A stretch of DNA of 12,860 nucleotides from an uncultured Clostridia bacterium. Lineage in GTDB: Bacteria; Bacillota; Clostridia; Lachnospirales; Bianqueaceae. The notes under the pieces are model-generated. The model had not been told where the DNA came from and made no database searches. It saw only the letters and a list, made by a program, of their open reading frames with translations. This document shows positions 1-7,142 of the stretch, in pieces; the first letter of the stretch is position 1, and each line of letters starts with the position of its first letter. The DNA lies in NCBI GenBank assembly GCA_937892735.1, contig CALBGL010000024.1:1-12860 (forward strand), given 5' to 3'. Made by a program: the position numbers and the translations under genes.

Positions 1-351
1 TCGGATCTGCGAAAATGGCTGCGGATGATTCTGGAACAGGACAAACAGATGCCGCCTTATCCGGTGATGTGGGTTCTTGGCTGGATGAGCAGACTCTGGG
101 CAGGCGTACCGGTCAAAGCGGTCTCGCCGGTTACGGCGCTGCGCCGCCGCCAGGGCTTAGTGGCTGTCCCGGTATTATTTATCGTGGGAGAGATGGATCG
201 GAAAAAAGAGATGGTACAGGAACTGTATGACGCGAAACAGGGGGATAAAGTGCTGTACCTGATGTCCGACCCGGTAGATCCGGTGGAATATGGGCTGCAG
301 ATAGAGGAATTCTTGCGAGAAACCACGGAAGAAAAAAGAGCTGTGGTCTGA
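1..351 (+). CDS. Alpha/beta-hydrolase-fold protein, C-terminal part only
   Basis: The reading frame is open from the first base and stops at TGA 349-351, so only the last 116 residues are present. The segment VPVLFIVGEMD (roughly 53-63 residues before the end) is the strand-plus-acid motif seen near the end of many alpha/beta hydrolases, and the final helix (EYGLQIEEFLRE) matches the family's end. Where active members normally have Gly-His before that helix, this protein reads MSDPVDPVEY, with no histidine. This suggests an inactive or non-hydrolytic relative, unless the His sits elsewhere in the unseen part. It lies 14 nt upstream of the preferred ispE start and is probably co-transcribed with it. 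The family call rests on motif recognition; the substrate is unknown. Confidence 0.55.
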   Translation, partial: SDLRKWLRMILEQDKQMPPYPVMWVLGWMSRLWAGVPVKAVSPVTALRRRQGLVAVPVLFIVGEMDRKKEMVQELYDAKQGDKVLYLMSDPVDPVEYGLQIEEFLRETTEEKRAVV

Positions 352-365
352 TGGAGGGAAAGAAC

Positions 366-1292
366 ATGCTAACGAGAGATTATCGATATCCGAATGGCAG
401 AGGGGTCTATAACAAAGCCAGAGCCAAGATCAATCTGACACTGGAGGTGGGGAAAGCCCGGGAAGATGGGTTTCATCAGGTCTCGATGATCATGCAGAGT
501 CTGCGTCTATGGGATGATGTGGAACTGTTTGTGGGACGGGATACGGTCAATACCTTTGAATGCAACGTTCCGTTTCTGAAAATGGATGAGAAGAATATCG
601 CGTACAAAGCCATTCTCATGATGCAGGAACGGTTTTCCATCCAGCAGGCGGTACATCTGCGTTTATACAAAAAGATTCCCATCGCGGCGGGCCTAGCAGG
701 CGGAAGTACCGATGTGGCGGCTGTATTGCGGGGGATGAATAAGTTGTTTCATCTCAGCCTATCGACGGAAAAACTGATGGAACTGGGGGCGGAAATTGGT
801 TCTGATGTTCCGTTTTGTATCATGGGAGGGACATGCCTTGCGACAGGAAGAGGAGAGAAAGTGAAGCAGCTCCCACCGCTTCCCAGAACCTATATTGTAC
901 TGGTAAAACCGGATTTCAGTGTATCCACGCCGTGGGCCTATAAGGCATTTGACGCGTGGGAACCGGGACGCAAGCCGAACGTGCAGCAGATGCTTGATGT
1001 GATAGAGTCCCGGGATATTACGAAGATGCAGGCGGAGATGGTCAACATGCTGGAACCGCCGGTGATCCATGAGCACCCTGTGATTCAGCAGCTCAAAGAC
1101 AGGATGAAGGAAGAGGGTGCGGACGCGGTCTCTATGAGCGGCAGCGGTCCTACGGTATATGGGCTGTTCAAGCGGGAAGAAGCCGCGCGGGAAGCGCATA
1201 GGCGGATGCGCAGTGTATTCCCGTATCGGTATCAGGTACTGTTTACTTGTACGGAGAATCCCAGATATCAGATGAGAGGAGAATGGAAATGA
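366..1292 (+). CDS. ispE: 4-diphosphocytidyl-2-C-methyl-D-erythritol kinase
   Basis: This GHMP-family kinase phosphorylates the 2-hydroxyl of CDP-methylerythritol with ATP in the non-mevalonate (MEP) isoprenoid pathway in the cytosol. The N-terminal substrate motif ARAKINLTLEV (residues 19-27, Lys21), the ATP loop PIAAGLAGGSTDVA (105-118), the catalytic Asp in GSDVPF (Asp147) and the C-terminal GHMP motif SMSGSGPT (256-263) are all intact. The protein is 308 residues, a usual length, with a tail of about 16 residues before the AKINL motif. An ATG at 351 overlaps the upstream stop, but ATG 366 has GGAGGG at 353-358 with 7-nt spacing and is the better start. The stop overlaps the sulfatase start (ATGA), implying coupled translation. 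Confidence 0.95.
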   Translation: MLTRDYRYPNGRGVYNKARAKINLTLEVGKAREDGFHQVSMIMQSLRLWDDVELFVGRDTVNTFECNVPFLKMDEKNIAYKAILMMQERFSIQQAVHLRLYKKIPIAAGLAGGSTDVAAVLRGMNKLFHLSLSTEKLMELGAEIGSDVPFCIMGGTCLATGRGEKVKQLPPLPRTYIVLVKPDFSVSTPWAYKAFDAWEPGRKPNVQQMLDVIESRDITKMQAEMVNMLEPPVIHEHPVIQQLKDRMKEEGADAVSMSGSGPTVYGLFKREEAAREAHRRMRSVFPYRYQVLFTCTENPRYQMRGEWK

Positions 1293-2620
1293 ATGTAGTC
1301 GTTTTCTTTACGGATCAACAGCGGTGGGATACCACAGGGGTTCATGGCAATCCCTGTATGCTGACGCCAAACTTCGATAAGATGGCAATGGAGGGAACGC
1401 ATGTCTACGAGGCATTTACACCGCAGCCCGTCTGCTGTCCTGCCCGCGGCGTTCTGCAGACGGGGAAATACGCTACGACGGTGGGGACATACCGTAATGC
1501 CCGGGTACTGGGTCGCGCGCATAAGACCATGGCGGATTATTTCAACGCGGCGGGTTATGATACAGGGTATATCGGAAAATGGCATCTGGGTTCCGGCCGC
1601 GGCGCCGTACCGGAGGAAGAGCGGGGAGGCTATCGTTACTGGTTGGGCGCCAATTCGCTGGAACACACATCGACTGCTTATCATACGGTGGTGTATGATA
1701 ATGAGAATCAGGAAGTAACCCTGCCGGGGTATCGGGTGGACGCGCTGACAGATGCGGCGATTCGATATATTGATGCCCATAAGGAGCATCCCTTTTTCCT
1801 GTTCATCTCGTATCTGGAACCGCATTTTCAGAATTCGAATGACAGCTTTCCGCCGCCGGATGTGGACTATAATCGGGCATATTCCTATATGCCGCCGGAT
1901 CTGGGGGCGCTTTCCGGCACGGCTTGGCAGCATCTGTCCGGCTACTATGGTATGGTGAAACGGCTGGATCAGGCCTTTGGCAGAGTGCAGGACGCGCTGA
2001 AGAGTCTGGGACTCGCGGAGGATACGATCGTCCTGTATACCTCGGATCATGGGTGTCATTTCAAGACGAGAAACGCGGAATATAAGCGTTCCTGCCACGA
2101 GAGTTCGGTGCGGATTCCCATGGCGCTCACAGGCGGTCCTTTTACAGGAGGCGGTCGTCTGCGCCAGATGGTGAGCCTAGTGGATATCGCGCCGACACTC
2201 TTAGAAGCCTGCGGTATCCCGGTACCGGAGGACATGCAGGGGCATTCCTTCCTGCCCTCGTTGAGGAACCCGCAGGAAAAGGGCCCGGAGGAGATCTTTA
2301 TCCAGATCAGCGAGTCGCAGGTGGGACGGGCTGTCAGGACCAAACGATGGAAATATTCGGTGGAGGCGCCGGACAAAGACCCGATCCAGGATTCCTGCTC
2401 GGATCATTATGTGGAGACGTTTCTGTACGACCTGGAGCACGATCCCTGGGAGCAGCATAACCTGATTCACAGCGCGGCGCATGAGCCGGTATGCCAGGTG
2501 ATGCGGGAGAGGTTGCTGCGTTGTATGAAGAACGCGGGAGAGGCACCCGCGGTCATCACGCCCGCGGAGAAAAAACAGCAGGGCGCTTTGAAAATCTTTC
2601 CAGGGGAAGAGTGGCTGTGA
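1289..2620 (+). CDS. Type I (S1) sulfatase, cytosolic
   Basis: Formylglycine-dependent sulfatase of 443 residues that hydrolyses a sulfate ester; the substrate cannot be read from the sequence. Metal-binding Asp9-Gln10 (TDQQR), the modification motif C49-C-P-A-R53 followed by GVLQTGKY, GKWHLG (Lys97, His99) and TSDHG (Asp253, His254) appear in the order expected for the alkaline-phosphatase-like fold. The key residue is Cys, not Ser; an anaerobe would convert it with a radical-SAM maturase (anSME), not encoded here. There is no signal peptide, so it probably acts in the cytosol on imported sulfated sugars or small esters. ATG 1289 is chosen over 1283 because AGAGGAG (1275-1281) lies 7 nt away and the start forms an ATGA overlap with ispE. 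Confidence 0.93.
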   Translation: MNVVVFFTDQQRWDTTGVHGNPCMLTPNFDKMAMEGTHVYEAFTPQPVCCPARGVLQTGKYATTVGTYRNARVLGRAHKTMADYFNAAGYDTGYIGKWHLGSGRGAVPEEERGGYRYWLGANSLEHTSTAYHTVVYDNENQEVTLPGYRVDALTDAAIRYIDAHKEHPFFLFISYLEPHFQNSNDSFPPPDVDYNRAYSYMPPDLGALSGTAWQHLSGYYGMVKRLDQAFGRVQDALKSLGLAEDTIVLYTSDHGCHFKTRNAEYKRSCHESSVRIPMALTGGPFTGGGRLRQMVSLVDIAPTLLEACGIPVPEDMQGHSFLPSLRNPQEKGPEEIFIQISESQVGRAVRTKRWKYSVEAPDKDPIQDSCSDHYVETFLYDLEHDPWEQHNLIHSAAHEPVCQVMRERLLRCMKNAGEAPAVITPAEKKQQGALKIFPGEEWL

Positions 2621-3606
2621 TGAGAAAGGGAGAGCGTAACCGGATCAGCGATGTGGCAGGGGTTACTGTAGGACATTATACGGTGGACACGCCGCGCCAT
2701 CACACCGGGGTGACGGTGATTCTGCCTGCCCCGGAGGAGCCGTTTCTCTTCACGCATAAGATGGTGGCTGCGAGCGCGGTGCTGAATGGCTTCGGCAAGG
2801 CGCAGGGGCTGGTGCAGATCGAAGAACTGGGGACGCTGGAAACACCCATCGCCCTCACGAATACGATGAATATCGGCAAGGTACACGACGCGCTGGTGGA
2901 ATATATGGCGCGTCAGGCAGAGGCTCATGGAGTCAGGCTGCGTTCGGTGAATCCGATCGTGGGAGAATGCAATGACAGCGCGTTAAACGAGATCACAGAA
3001 CGAGTGATTGAGAAGGAGCACGTATTTGCGGCGATAGAGAGCGCCAGCGCTGATTTCATGCTGGGCGATGTGGGCGCTGGAAAGGGAACCACCTGTTTTG
3101 GGCTGAAAGGTGGAATCGGTTCGGCCTCCCGGGTGTTTGAGGTCGGGAAGGAGACGTATACGCTGGGAGTGCTGGTACAGAGCAACTTCGGCGAGATGGA
3201 AAATCTGCGTTTGGATGGAAAGCCCATTGGAAGGGAGTTGACGCAGCAGCTCGCGTCCTCGGAACCGGATAAAGGGTCGATCATGATCGTGGCCGCCACG
3301 GATATGCCGGTGACATCCCGGCAGCTTCGGCGTATCATCAAGCGTGCCGGTGTGGGATTGGCGCGGCTGGGATCCTTCTGGGGGCATGGCAGCGGGGATA
3401 TTGTGATCGGTTTTTCCACGGCACAACGGATCTGTTCGGAGGAATCATCCGGGACTATCGTTCTGCGTGCGCTGAATGAAGAGTATATCAATATACCCTT
3501 TTCTGCGATGGCCGATGCCACGGAGGAGGCAGTCGTACGCTCGATGATGGAGGCGGGACCGGTAGGAAATCGTCATAGTCTGGCAGAATTTGTGAAGAGA
3601 AGATGA
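2620..3606 (+). CDS. P1 family (DmpA/S58-type) self-processing aminopeptidase
   Basis: 328-residue member of the DmpA/BapA group, N-terminal-nucleophile peptidases that cut themselves in two and then release amino acids from the N-terminus of D-, beta- or L-peptides and amides. Visible marks: the opening NRISDVAGVTVGH, the conserved GKGTTCFGLKGGIGSASR stretch (154-171), LVQSNFG (185-191, Asn189 as probable oxyanion ligand) and KGSIMIVAATD (218-228), where Gly219-Ser220 corresponds to the autocleavage site and nucleophile. Ser258 and Asp260 in GSGD sit where the family has Ser and an acid. The segment around 118-124 reads NDSALNE, where I recall many relatives having a tyrosine (NDGYLND-like). 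ATG overlaps the sulfatase stop (TGATG), with AGGGGAAGAG upstream. Cytosolic; substrate unknown. Confidence 0.9.
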   Translation: MRKGERNRISDVAGVTVGHYTVDTPRHHTGVTVILPAPEEPFLFTHKMVAASAVLNGFGKAQGLVQIEELGTLETPIALTNTMNIGKVHDALVEYMARQAEAHGVRLRSVNPIVGECNDSALNEITERVIEKEHVFAAIESASADFMLGDVGAGKGTTCFGLKGGIGSASRVFEVGKETYTLGVLVQSNFGEMENLRLDGKPIGRELTQQLASSEPDKGSIMIVAATDMPVTSRQLRRIIKRAGVGLARLGSFWGHGSGDIVIGFSTAQRICSEESSGTIVLRALNEEYINIPFSAMADATEEAVVRSMMEAGPVGNRHSLAEFVKRR

Positions 3607-3637
3607 AGTTTTTTATTTTTTTCAAAAACATGGTAAT

Positions 3638-3659
3638 TTGACATCAGATGTGATATAAT
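3638..3659 (+). promoter_or_regulatory. Extended -10 promoter of the dehydrogenase gene, with a possible operator
   Basis: TGATATAAT at 3651-3659 is a perfect TGn-extended -10 box, about 35 bp upstream of the gene's start codon. A perfect TTGACA (3638-3643) lies only 10 bp from it and so cannot be the usual -35 partner. The palindrome ACATC-A-GATGT (3641-3651) sits between the two and overlaps the TG extension, a sensible place for a repressor. Promoter reading is strong; operator is inference. Confidence 0.65.
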
Positions 3660-3693
3660 AAAGACAAATTTCTATGAATGGAGGTTTATCAGA

Positions 3694-4497
3694 ATGGAAT
3701 TTCCACAGAGTTTTTCCCTGGAAGGTAAGATTGCTCTGGTAACGGGTGCGTCCTATGGCATTGGTTTTGCTATTGCCAGCGCGTATGCGAAGGCGGGAGC
3801 GACAATTGTATTTAATGATATCAAGCAGGAGCTGGTGGATAAGGGGCTGGCTGCTTATAAGGAGCAGGGCATTGACGCGCATGGCTATGTATGCGACGTT
3901 ACCGATGAGGCGGCAGTACAGGCTATGGTCAAGAAGATCGAGGAAGAGGTCGGCGTGATCGATATTCTGGTGAATAACGCGGGAATCATCAAGCGTATTC
4001 CCATGTGCGACATGACGGCGGAGCAGTTCCGTCAGGTGATCGATGTGGATTTGAACGCGCCTTTCATCGTTTCTAAGGCCGTGATCCCCAGCATGATCAA
4101 GAAGGGTCATGGTAAGATCATCAACATCTGCTCCATGATGAGTGAGCTGGGGCGTGAGACGGTTTCCGCTTATGCGGCAGCCAAGGGCGGACTGAAGATG
4201 TTGACTCGTAATATTGCCTCCGAGTACGGAGAGTATAACATCCAGTGCAATGGTATTGGCCCTGGTTACATCGCGACGCCGCAGACTGCGCCGCTGCGCG
4301 AGATTCAGCCTGACGGCAGCCGTCATCCGTTCGATCAGTTCATTATCGCGAAGACACCGGCCGCTCGTTGGGGCGAGACCGAGGATTTGCAGGGACCCGC
4401 GGTGTTCCTGGCATCCGATGCGTCGAACTTTGTCAACGGCCATATCCTGTATGTGGACGGCGGTATCTTGGCTTATATCGGCAAGCAGCCGCAGTGA
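3694..4497 (+). CDS. Gluconate 5-dehydrogenase-like short-chain dehydrogenase
   Basis: 267-residue classical SDR, most like gluconate 5-dehydrogenases (IdnO/Gno type), which interconvert D-gluconate and 5-keto-D-gluconate with NAD(P). The dinucleotide loop TGASYGIG (17-24), NNAG (94-97), catalytic Asn121, Ser147, Tyr160 and Lys164 (YAAAK) and the C-terminal YVDGG are present, so it should be active. The stretch NDIKQELVDKGLAAY resembles streptococcal gluconate 5-dehydrogenase closely as I recall it; 2-deoxy-gluconate 3-dehydrogenase (KduD) is the main alternative. Start ATG 3694 has TGGAGG at 3679-3684, 9 nt away. It has its own promoter and terminator, and no kinase, aldolase or transporter of the pathway lies beside it, so the physiological substrate is inferred from family only. 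Confidence 0.85.
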   Translation: MEFPQSFSLEGKIALVTGASYGIGFAIASAYAKAGATIVFNDIKQELVDKGLAAYKEQGIDAHGYVCDVTDEAAVQAMVKKIEEEVGVIDILVNNAGIIKRIPMCDMTAEQFRQVIDVDLNAPFIVSKAVIPSMIKKGHGKIINICSMMSELGRETVSAYAAAKGGLKMLTRNIASEYGEYNIQCNGIGPGYIATPQTAPLREIQPDGSRHPFDQFIIAKTPAARWGETEDLQGPAVFLASDASNFVNGHILYVDGGILAYIGKQPQ

Positions 4498-4529
4498 GGA
4501 AGAGAAAAACATCTTCAAATGTAAAATCG

Positions 4530-4560
4530 AGAGGCAGGGTATAAATACCTTGCCTCTTAA
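4530..4560 (+). terminator. Hairpin terminator after the dehydrogenase gene
   Basis: AGAGGCAGGGTAT (4530-4542) pairs with ATACCTTGCCTCT (4545-4557) over 13 positions with one G-T wobble; opening the last A-T pair gives a four-base loop. The T-run after it is short (TTAAGTTTAT), so termination may be partial. An A-rich stretch precedes the stem. Confidence 0.6.
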
Positions 4561-4600
4561 GTTTATACCTGAAAAAGGATTCGGTTCAGGTCTTTAATAT

Positions 4601-5680
4601 ATGGAAGCCATTATGAAAATAATTGAAATAAGAGACAGGGCGCCGGAATTGATGAAACGGCTGTTGAAGATATGGGAAAGCTCCGTACGGGCTACGCATC
4701 GGTTTCTATCAGATGGTGAAATTCAGAAAATAAAGGAGTATGTTCCCCAGGCGTTGGAGGGGATTGCTCATTTGTTGATTGCGGAAAATGAGACAGGACA
4801 GCCGGCAGCCTTTATGGGAATTGAGAACGGTACGCTTGAAATGTTGTTCATTTCTCCGGAAGAAAGAGGAAAAGGGCTTGGAAAACGTCTGATTCACTAT
4901 GGGATTGAAAACTATGGAGTCCAACGTTTGGCGGTAAATGAACAGAATCCACAGGCAAAGGGATTTTATGAACACATGGGTTTTCAAGTTTATAAAAGGA
5001 CGGACTGTGATGAACAGGGAAACCCCTATCCACTTTTATACATGAGCCTTGTACGAAAGCCGAGGGAGAATTTAGATCATAGAGGGAACCGAACGAATAC
5101 GCCAACATTAGAGACAGAGCGGTTGATTTTAAGAAAATTTGCGAAGCGGGATATGGAAGCACTGTTTCTTATTCTTCGGGATGAGGAGGTCAATAGATTT
5201 TTGCCGTGGTATCCTGTAAAAGACCTAGATGAAACCAGTAAGTTTTATGAGGAAAACTATGCCTCAAAATATGCCCGGCAGCAGGCGTATGCTTATGCTG
5301 TCTGCTTGAAAGAAGACGATGTTCCGATCGGTTACATAAACGTGGCTATAGAAGAGCCTCATGATTTTGGCTATGGACTTCGTAAGGAGTTTTGGCATAA
5401 AGGAATTGTCACGGAAGCGGGTCAGGCAGTCATCAGACAGGTGAAAAAAGACGGCCTGCCCTATATCACGGCGACACATGATCGGAATAATCCCCGAAGC
5501 GGCGGTGTCATGCGGAATGTAGGTATGAAATACCAGTATTCCTATGAGGAACAGTGGCAGCCGAAAAACATTTTGGTAACATTTCGAATGTACCAGCTTA
5601 ATCTGGATGGAAAGGAAAGCCGTGTCTATCAGAAATACTGGGACGATTCAGCGGTGCATTTTATAGAACCCAATTTGTAA
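4601..5680 (+). CDS. Fusion of two GNAT acetyltransferase domains (YjaB-like + RimJ/RimL-like)
   Basis: 359-residue protein with two acetyl-CoA-dependent N-acetyltransferase domains. Domain 1 (about 1-152) resembles YjaB-type GNATs: the cofactor loop EERGKGLGK (88-96) follows strand LEMLFI, and NPQAKGFYEHMGF (116-128) is the late GNAT motif. Domain 2 (about 168-335) starts with LETERLILR (170-178) and continues with the RimJ/RimL-type loop FWHKGIVTEA (264-273) and NPRSGGVMRNVGM (297-309). A linker of about 15 polar residues joins them; a tail of about 25 residues follows. Usually such domains are separate proteins of about 150-180 residues. The gene is visibly richer in A+T than its neighbours, which suggests separate acquisition. 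No strong ribosome binding site is seen; ATG 4613 is an alternative start. Acceptor substrates are unknown. Confidence 0.85.
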   Translation: MEAIMKIIEIRDRAPELMKRLLKIWESSVRATHRFLSDGEIQKIKEYVPQALEGIAHLLIAENETGQPAAFMGIENGTLEMLFISPEERGKGLGKRLIHYGIENYGVQRLAVNEQNPQAKGFYEHMGFQVYKRTDCDEQGNPYPLLYMSLVRKPRENLDHRGNRTNTPTLETERLILRKFAKRDMEALFLILRDEEVNRFLPWYPVKDLDETSKFYEENYASKYARQQAYAYAVCLKEDDVPIGYINVAIEEPHDFGYGLRKEFWHKGIVTEAGQAVIRQVKKDGLPYITATHDRNNPRSGGVMRNVGMKYQYSYEEQWQPKNILVTFRMYQLNLDGKESRVYQKYWDDSAVHFIEPNL

Positions 5681-5903
5681 GCAATTTCAGGAAGGCGGTT
5701 TCAAAAGCATATCGACGTATTCCAATTATAAGAAAGAACCAGCAGTTGGCGATTCCTGCGAGATGTTTATATTCGAGTGCGGTATATAACAGGAAGTAGT
5801 CTGGCATCAGGTCATGCAAGACCAGAACCCTCCATTTGTTTCCAATCAGCATCAGCGTCGTTTCCACATTTTTCAGTATATGGTAGGGTGGATTTTTCGT
5901 CAA
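5661..5903 (-). pseudogene. Decayed HxlR-type transcriptional regulator
   Basis: Read on the minus strand, the codons covering about 5799-5870 encode VETTLMLIGNKWRVLVLHDL, the hallmark first helices of HxlR winged-helix regulators, followed in frame by LEYKHLAGIA, which can be aligned with the family's ELKKSLxGIS turn. The rest of the DNA-binding wing and dimer helix (about 25-30 residues) is missing, and the tail FLKLLTNW may be the ghost of the C-terminal helix. The Cys usual in the family's CPV motif is absent (LKNVE). No ATG start fits; a TTG at 5901-5903 preceded by AAGGA could start an 80-residue product. It overlaps the 3' end of the GNAT gene tail-to-tail. I judge it a remnant, though a short expressed protein is not excluded. 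Confidence 0.55.
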
Positions 5904-5975
5904 GTATTCCTTGCCCGTACTTTTTCGGAGAGACAAGCTCTTTGGGGAAAAGTTTTGTAAAATCCTATGGAAAAC

Positions 5976-6004
5976 TTGACAATCAAAGGAAAAAGTACGA
6001 TAAT
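5976..6004 (+). promoter_or_regulatory. Sigma-A promoter of the branched-chain aminotransferase gene
   Basis: TTGACA (5976-5981) and GATAAT (5999-6004) are separated by exactly 17 bp, a near-consensus vegetative promoter, placing transcription start near 6011 with a leader of about 57 nt. Confidence 0.75.
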
Positions 6005-6015
6005 ATATTCTAATA

Positions 6016-6033
6016 CGGAATCTGGAGATTCCG
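6016..6033 (+). promoter_or_regulatory. 5'-leader hairpin
   Basis: CGGAATC (6016-6022) and GATTCCG (6027-6033) form a perfect 7-bp stem with loop TGGA, about 5 nt into the predicted transcript. No T-run follows, so it is not a terminator. It could stabilise the mRNA end or be a protein-binding palindrome. Confidence 0.45.
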
Positions 6034-6067
6034 CAGGCTAACGCATAAGAATGGAAGGATGAGGAAG

Positions 6068-7093
6068 ATGGAGAAGAAGAACATTGATTGGGCAAACCTG
6101 GGTTTTGGCTATATAATGACGGATCAGCGGTATGTATCGAATTATCGGCACGGCGCCTGGGATGATGGGTGTCTTACGACAGATGCTACCGTTACGATCA
6201 GTGAATGCGCCGGCGTTCTGCAGTATGCCCAGACCTGTTTCGAAGGCTTAAAGGCGTATACAACGGAGAAGGGCCAGATCGTCATCTTTCGTCCGGATCT
6301 GAATGGGCAGCGGATGGAGGATTCAGCGCGCCGTCTGGAGATGCCGGTATTTCCGAAGGAACGTTTTGTAGACGCGGTGATTCAGACCGTCCGCGCTAAC
6401 GACGCGTATGTCCCGCCTTATGGTACCGGCGCCACCCTGTACATTCGCCCTTATATGTTTGGTTCCAGCGCGGTGATTGGAGTTAAGCCTGCGCAGGAGT
6501 ATCAGTTCCGTGTCTTCACAACGCCGGTGGGACCCTACTTTAAAGGCGGCGCGAAGCCCCTTACCATCTGCGTGAGTGACTTTGATCGGGCGGCTCCCCA
6601 TGGCACGGGACACATTAAGGCCGGCCTGAACTATGCCATGAGCCTGCATGCCATCGTGACGGCCCATAAAAACGGATTCGATGAAAATATGTATCTGGAT
6701 CCCGCTACCCGCACTAAGGTAGAGGAAACTGGCGGCGCTAATTTCCTGTTCGTTACAAAGGATCACAAGGTGGTCACCCCCAAATCAGACAGCATTCTGC
6801 CGTCGATCACCCGTCGTTCCCTGGTGTATGTGGCCAAGGAGTATCTGGGGCTGGAAGTTGAGGAGCGTGAAGTCTATCTGGAGGAGGTGAAGGACTTCGC
6901 GGAGTGCGGATTATGTGGCACCGCGGCGGTCATTTCTCCGGTTGGAAGGATTATCAATCATGGGGAGGAAATCAACTTCCCCAGCGGGATGGAGAAGATG
7001 GGGCCCGTCACCCAGAAGCTTTACGATACGCTGACAGGCATTCAGATGGGGCATCTGGAAGCGCCGGAAGGCTGGATTCAGGTGGTAGAGTAA
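6068..7093 (+). CDS. ilvE: Branched-chain amino acid aminotransferase
   Basis: 341-residue PLP enzyme of fold type IV that transfers amino groups between glutamate and the 2-keto acids of Leu, Ile and Val in the cytosol. Family marks: opening DWANLGFGY, the early CFEGLKAY block (57-64), YIRPYMFG (125-132), GTGHIKAGLNYA (179-190) with the PLP-binding Lys184, EETGGANFLF (219-228) with Glu220 as the probable cofactor nitrogen partner, and GTAAVISPVG (284-293) binding the phosphate. Length and order match the longer BCAT-II-like subgroup rather than the E. coli-sized form. ATG 6068 is preferred over 6059 because GGAAGGA (6053-6059) is 8-9 nt upstream of it and would overlap the earlier start. It stands alone between its promoter and terminator, away from other ilv/leu genes. 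Confidence 0.93.
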   Translation: MEKKNIDWANLGFGYIMTDQRYVSNYRHGAWDDGCLTTDATVTISECAGVLQYAQTCFEGLKAYTTEKGQIVIFRPDLNGQRMEDSARRLEMPVFPKERFVDAVIQTVRANDAYVPPYGTGATLYIRPYMFGSSAVIGVKPAQEYQFRVFTTPVGPYFKGGAKPLTICVSDFDRAAPHGTGHIKAGLNYAMSLHAIVTAHKNGFDENMYLDPATRTKVEETGGANFLFVTKDHKVVTPKSDSILPSITRRSLVYVAKEYLGLEVEEREVYLEEVKDFAECGLCGTAAVISPVGRIINHGEEINFPSGMEKMGPVTQKLYDTLTGIQMGHLEAPEGWIQVVE

Positions 7094-7096
7094 TAT

Positions 7097-7142
7097 AAAG
7101 AAAAGGATTGGAACAGCATGCACTGAACCAATCCTTTTTATT
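7097..7142. terminator. Bidirectional intrinsic terminator
   Basis: AAAAGGATTGG (7101-7111) pairs perfectly with CCAATCCTTTT (7128-7138), leaving a 16-nt loop. T-rich tails lie on both sides, so it can end the aminotransferase transcript on the plus strand and the four-gene transcript on the minus strand, whose last stop codon is at 7142-7144. Confidence 0.85.

Noticed and set aside
1268..2098. Long open frame antisense to the sulfatase gene
   Set aside because: Its translation has no recognisable domain, and it lies opposite a gene with intact catalytic motifs; it is a shadow of codon bias.
2925..3521. Open frame antisense to the peptidase gene
   Set aside because: Low-complexity Ser/Pro-rich translation without a ribosome binding site, entirely within a well-supported gene.
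3608..3629. GTTTTT...AAAAAC stem as a terminator of the ispE operon
   Set aside because: Only six weak A-T-dominated pairs with the T-rich part in the loop and no T-run after the stem. The operon may end here by another means.
3622..4518. Long open frame antisense to the dehydrogenase gene
   Set aside because: It mirrors the SDR gene in composition, has no family motif, and would start beyond the terminator; the plus-strand gene has promoter, ribosome binding site and full active site.
4567..4591. ACCTGAA/TTCAGGT hairpin before the GNAT fusion gene as a second terminator or riboswitch
   Set aside because: Seven pairs with an 11-nt loop just upstream of the start codon and only a CTTT tail; no riboswitch consensus is recognisable.
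5777..6013. Small plus-strand gene in the spacer before the aminotransferase gene
   Set aside because: Its translation shows no family and no ribosome binding site, and it runs through the aminotransferase promoter; the opposite strand holds the HxlR remnant.
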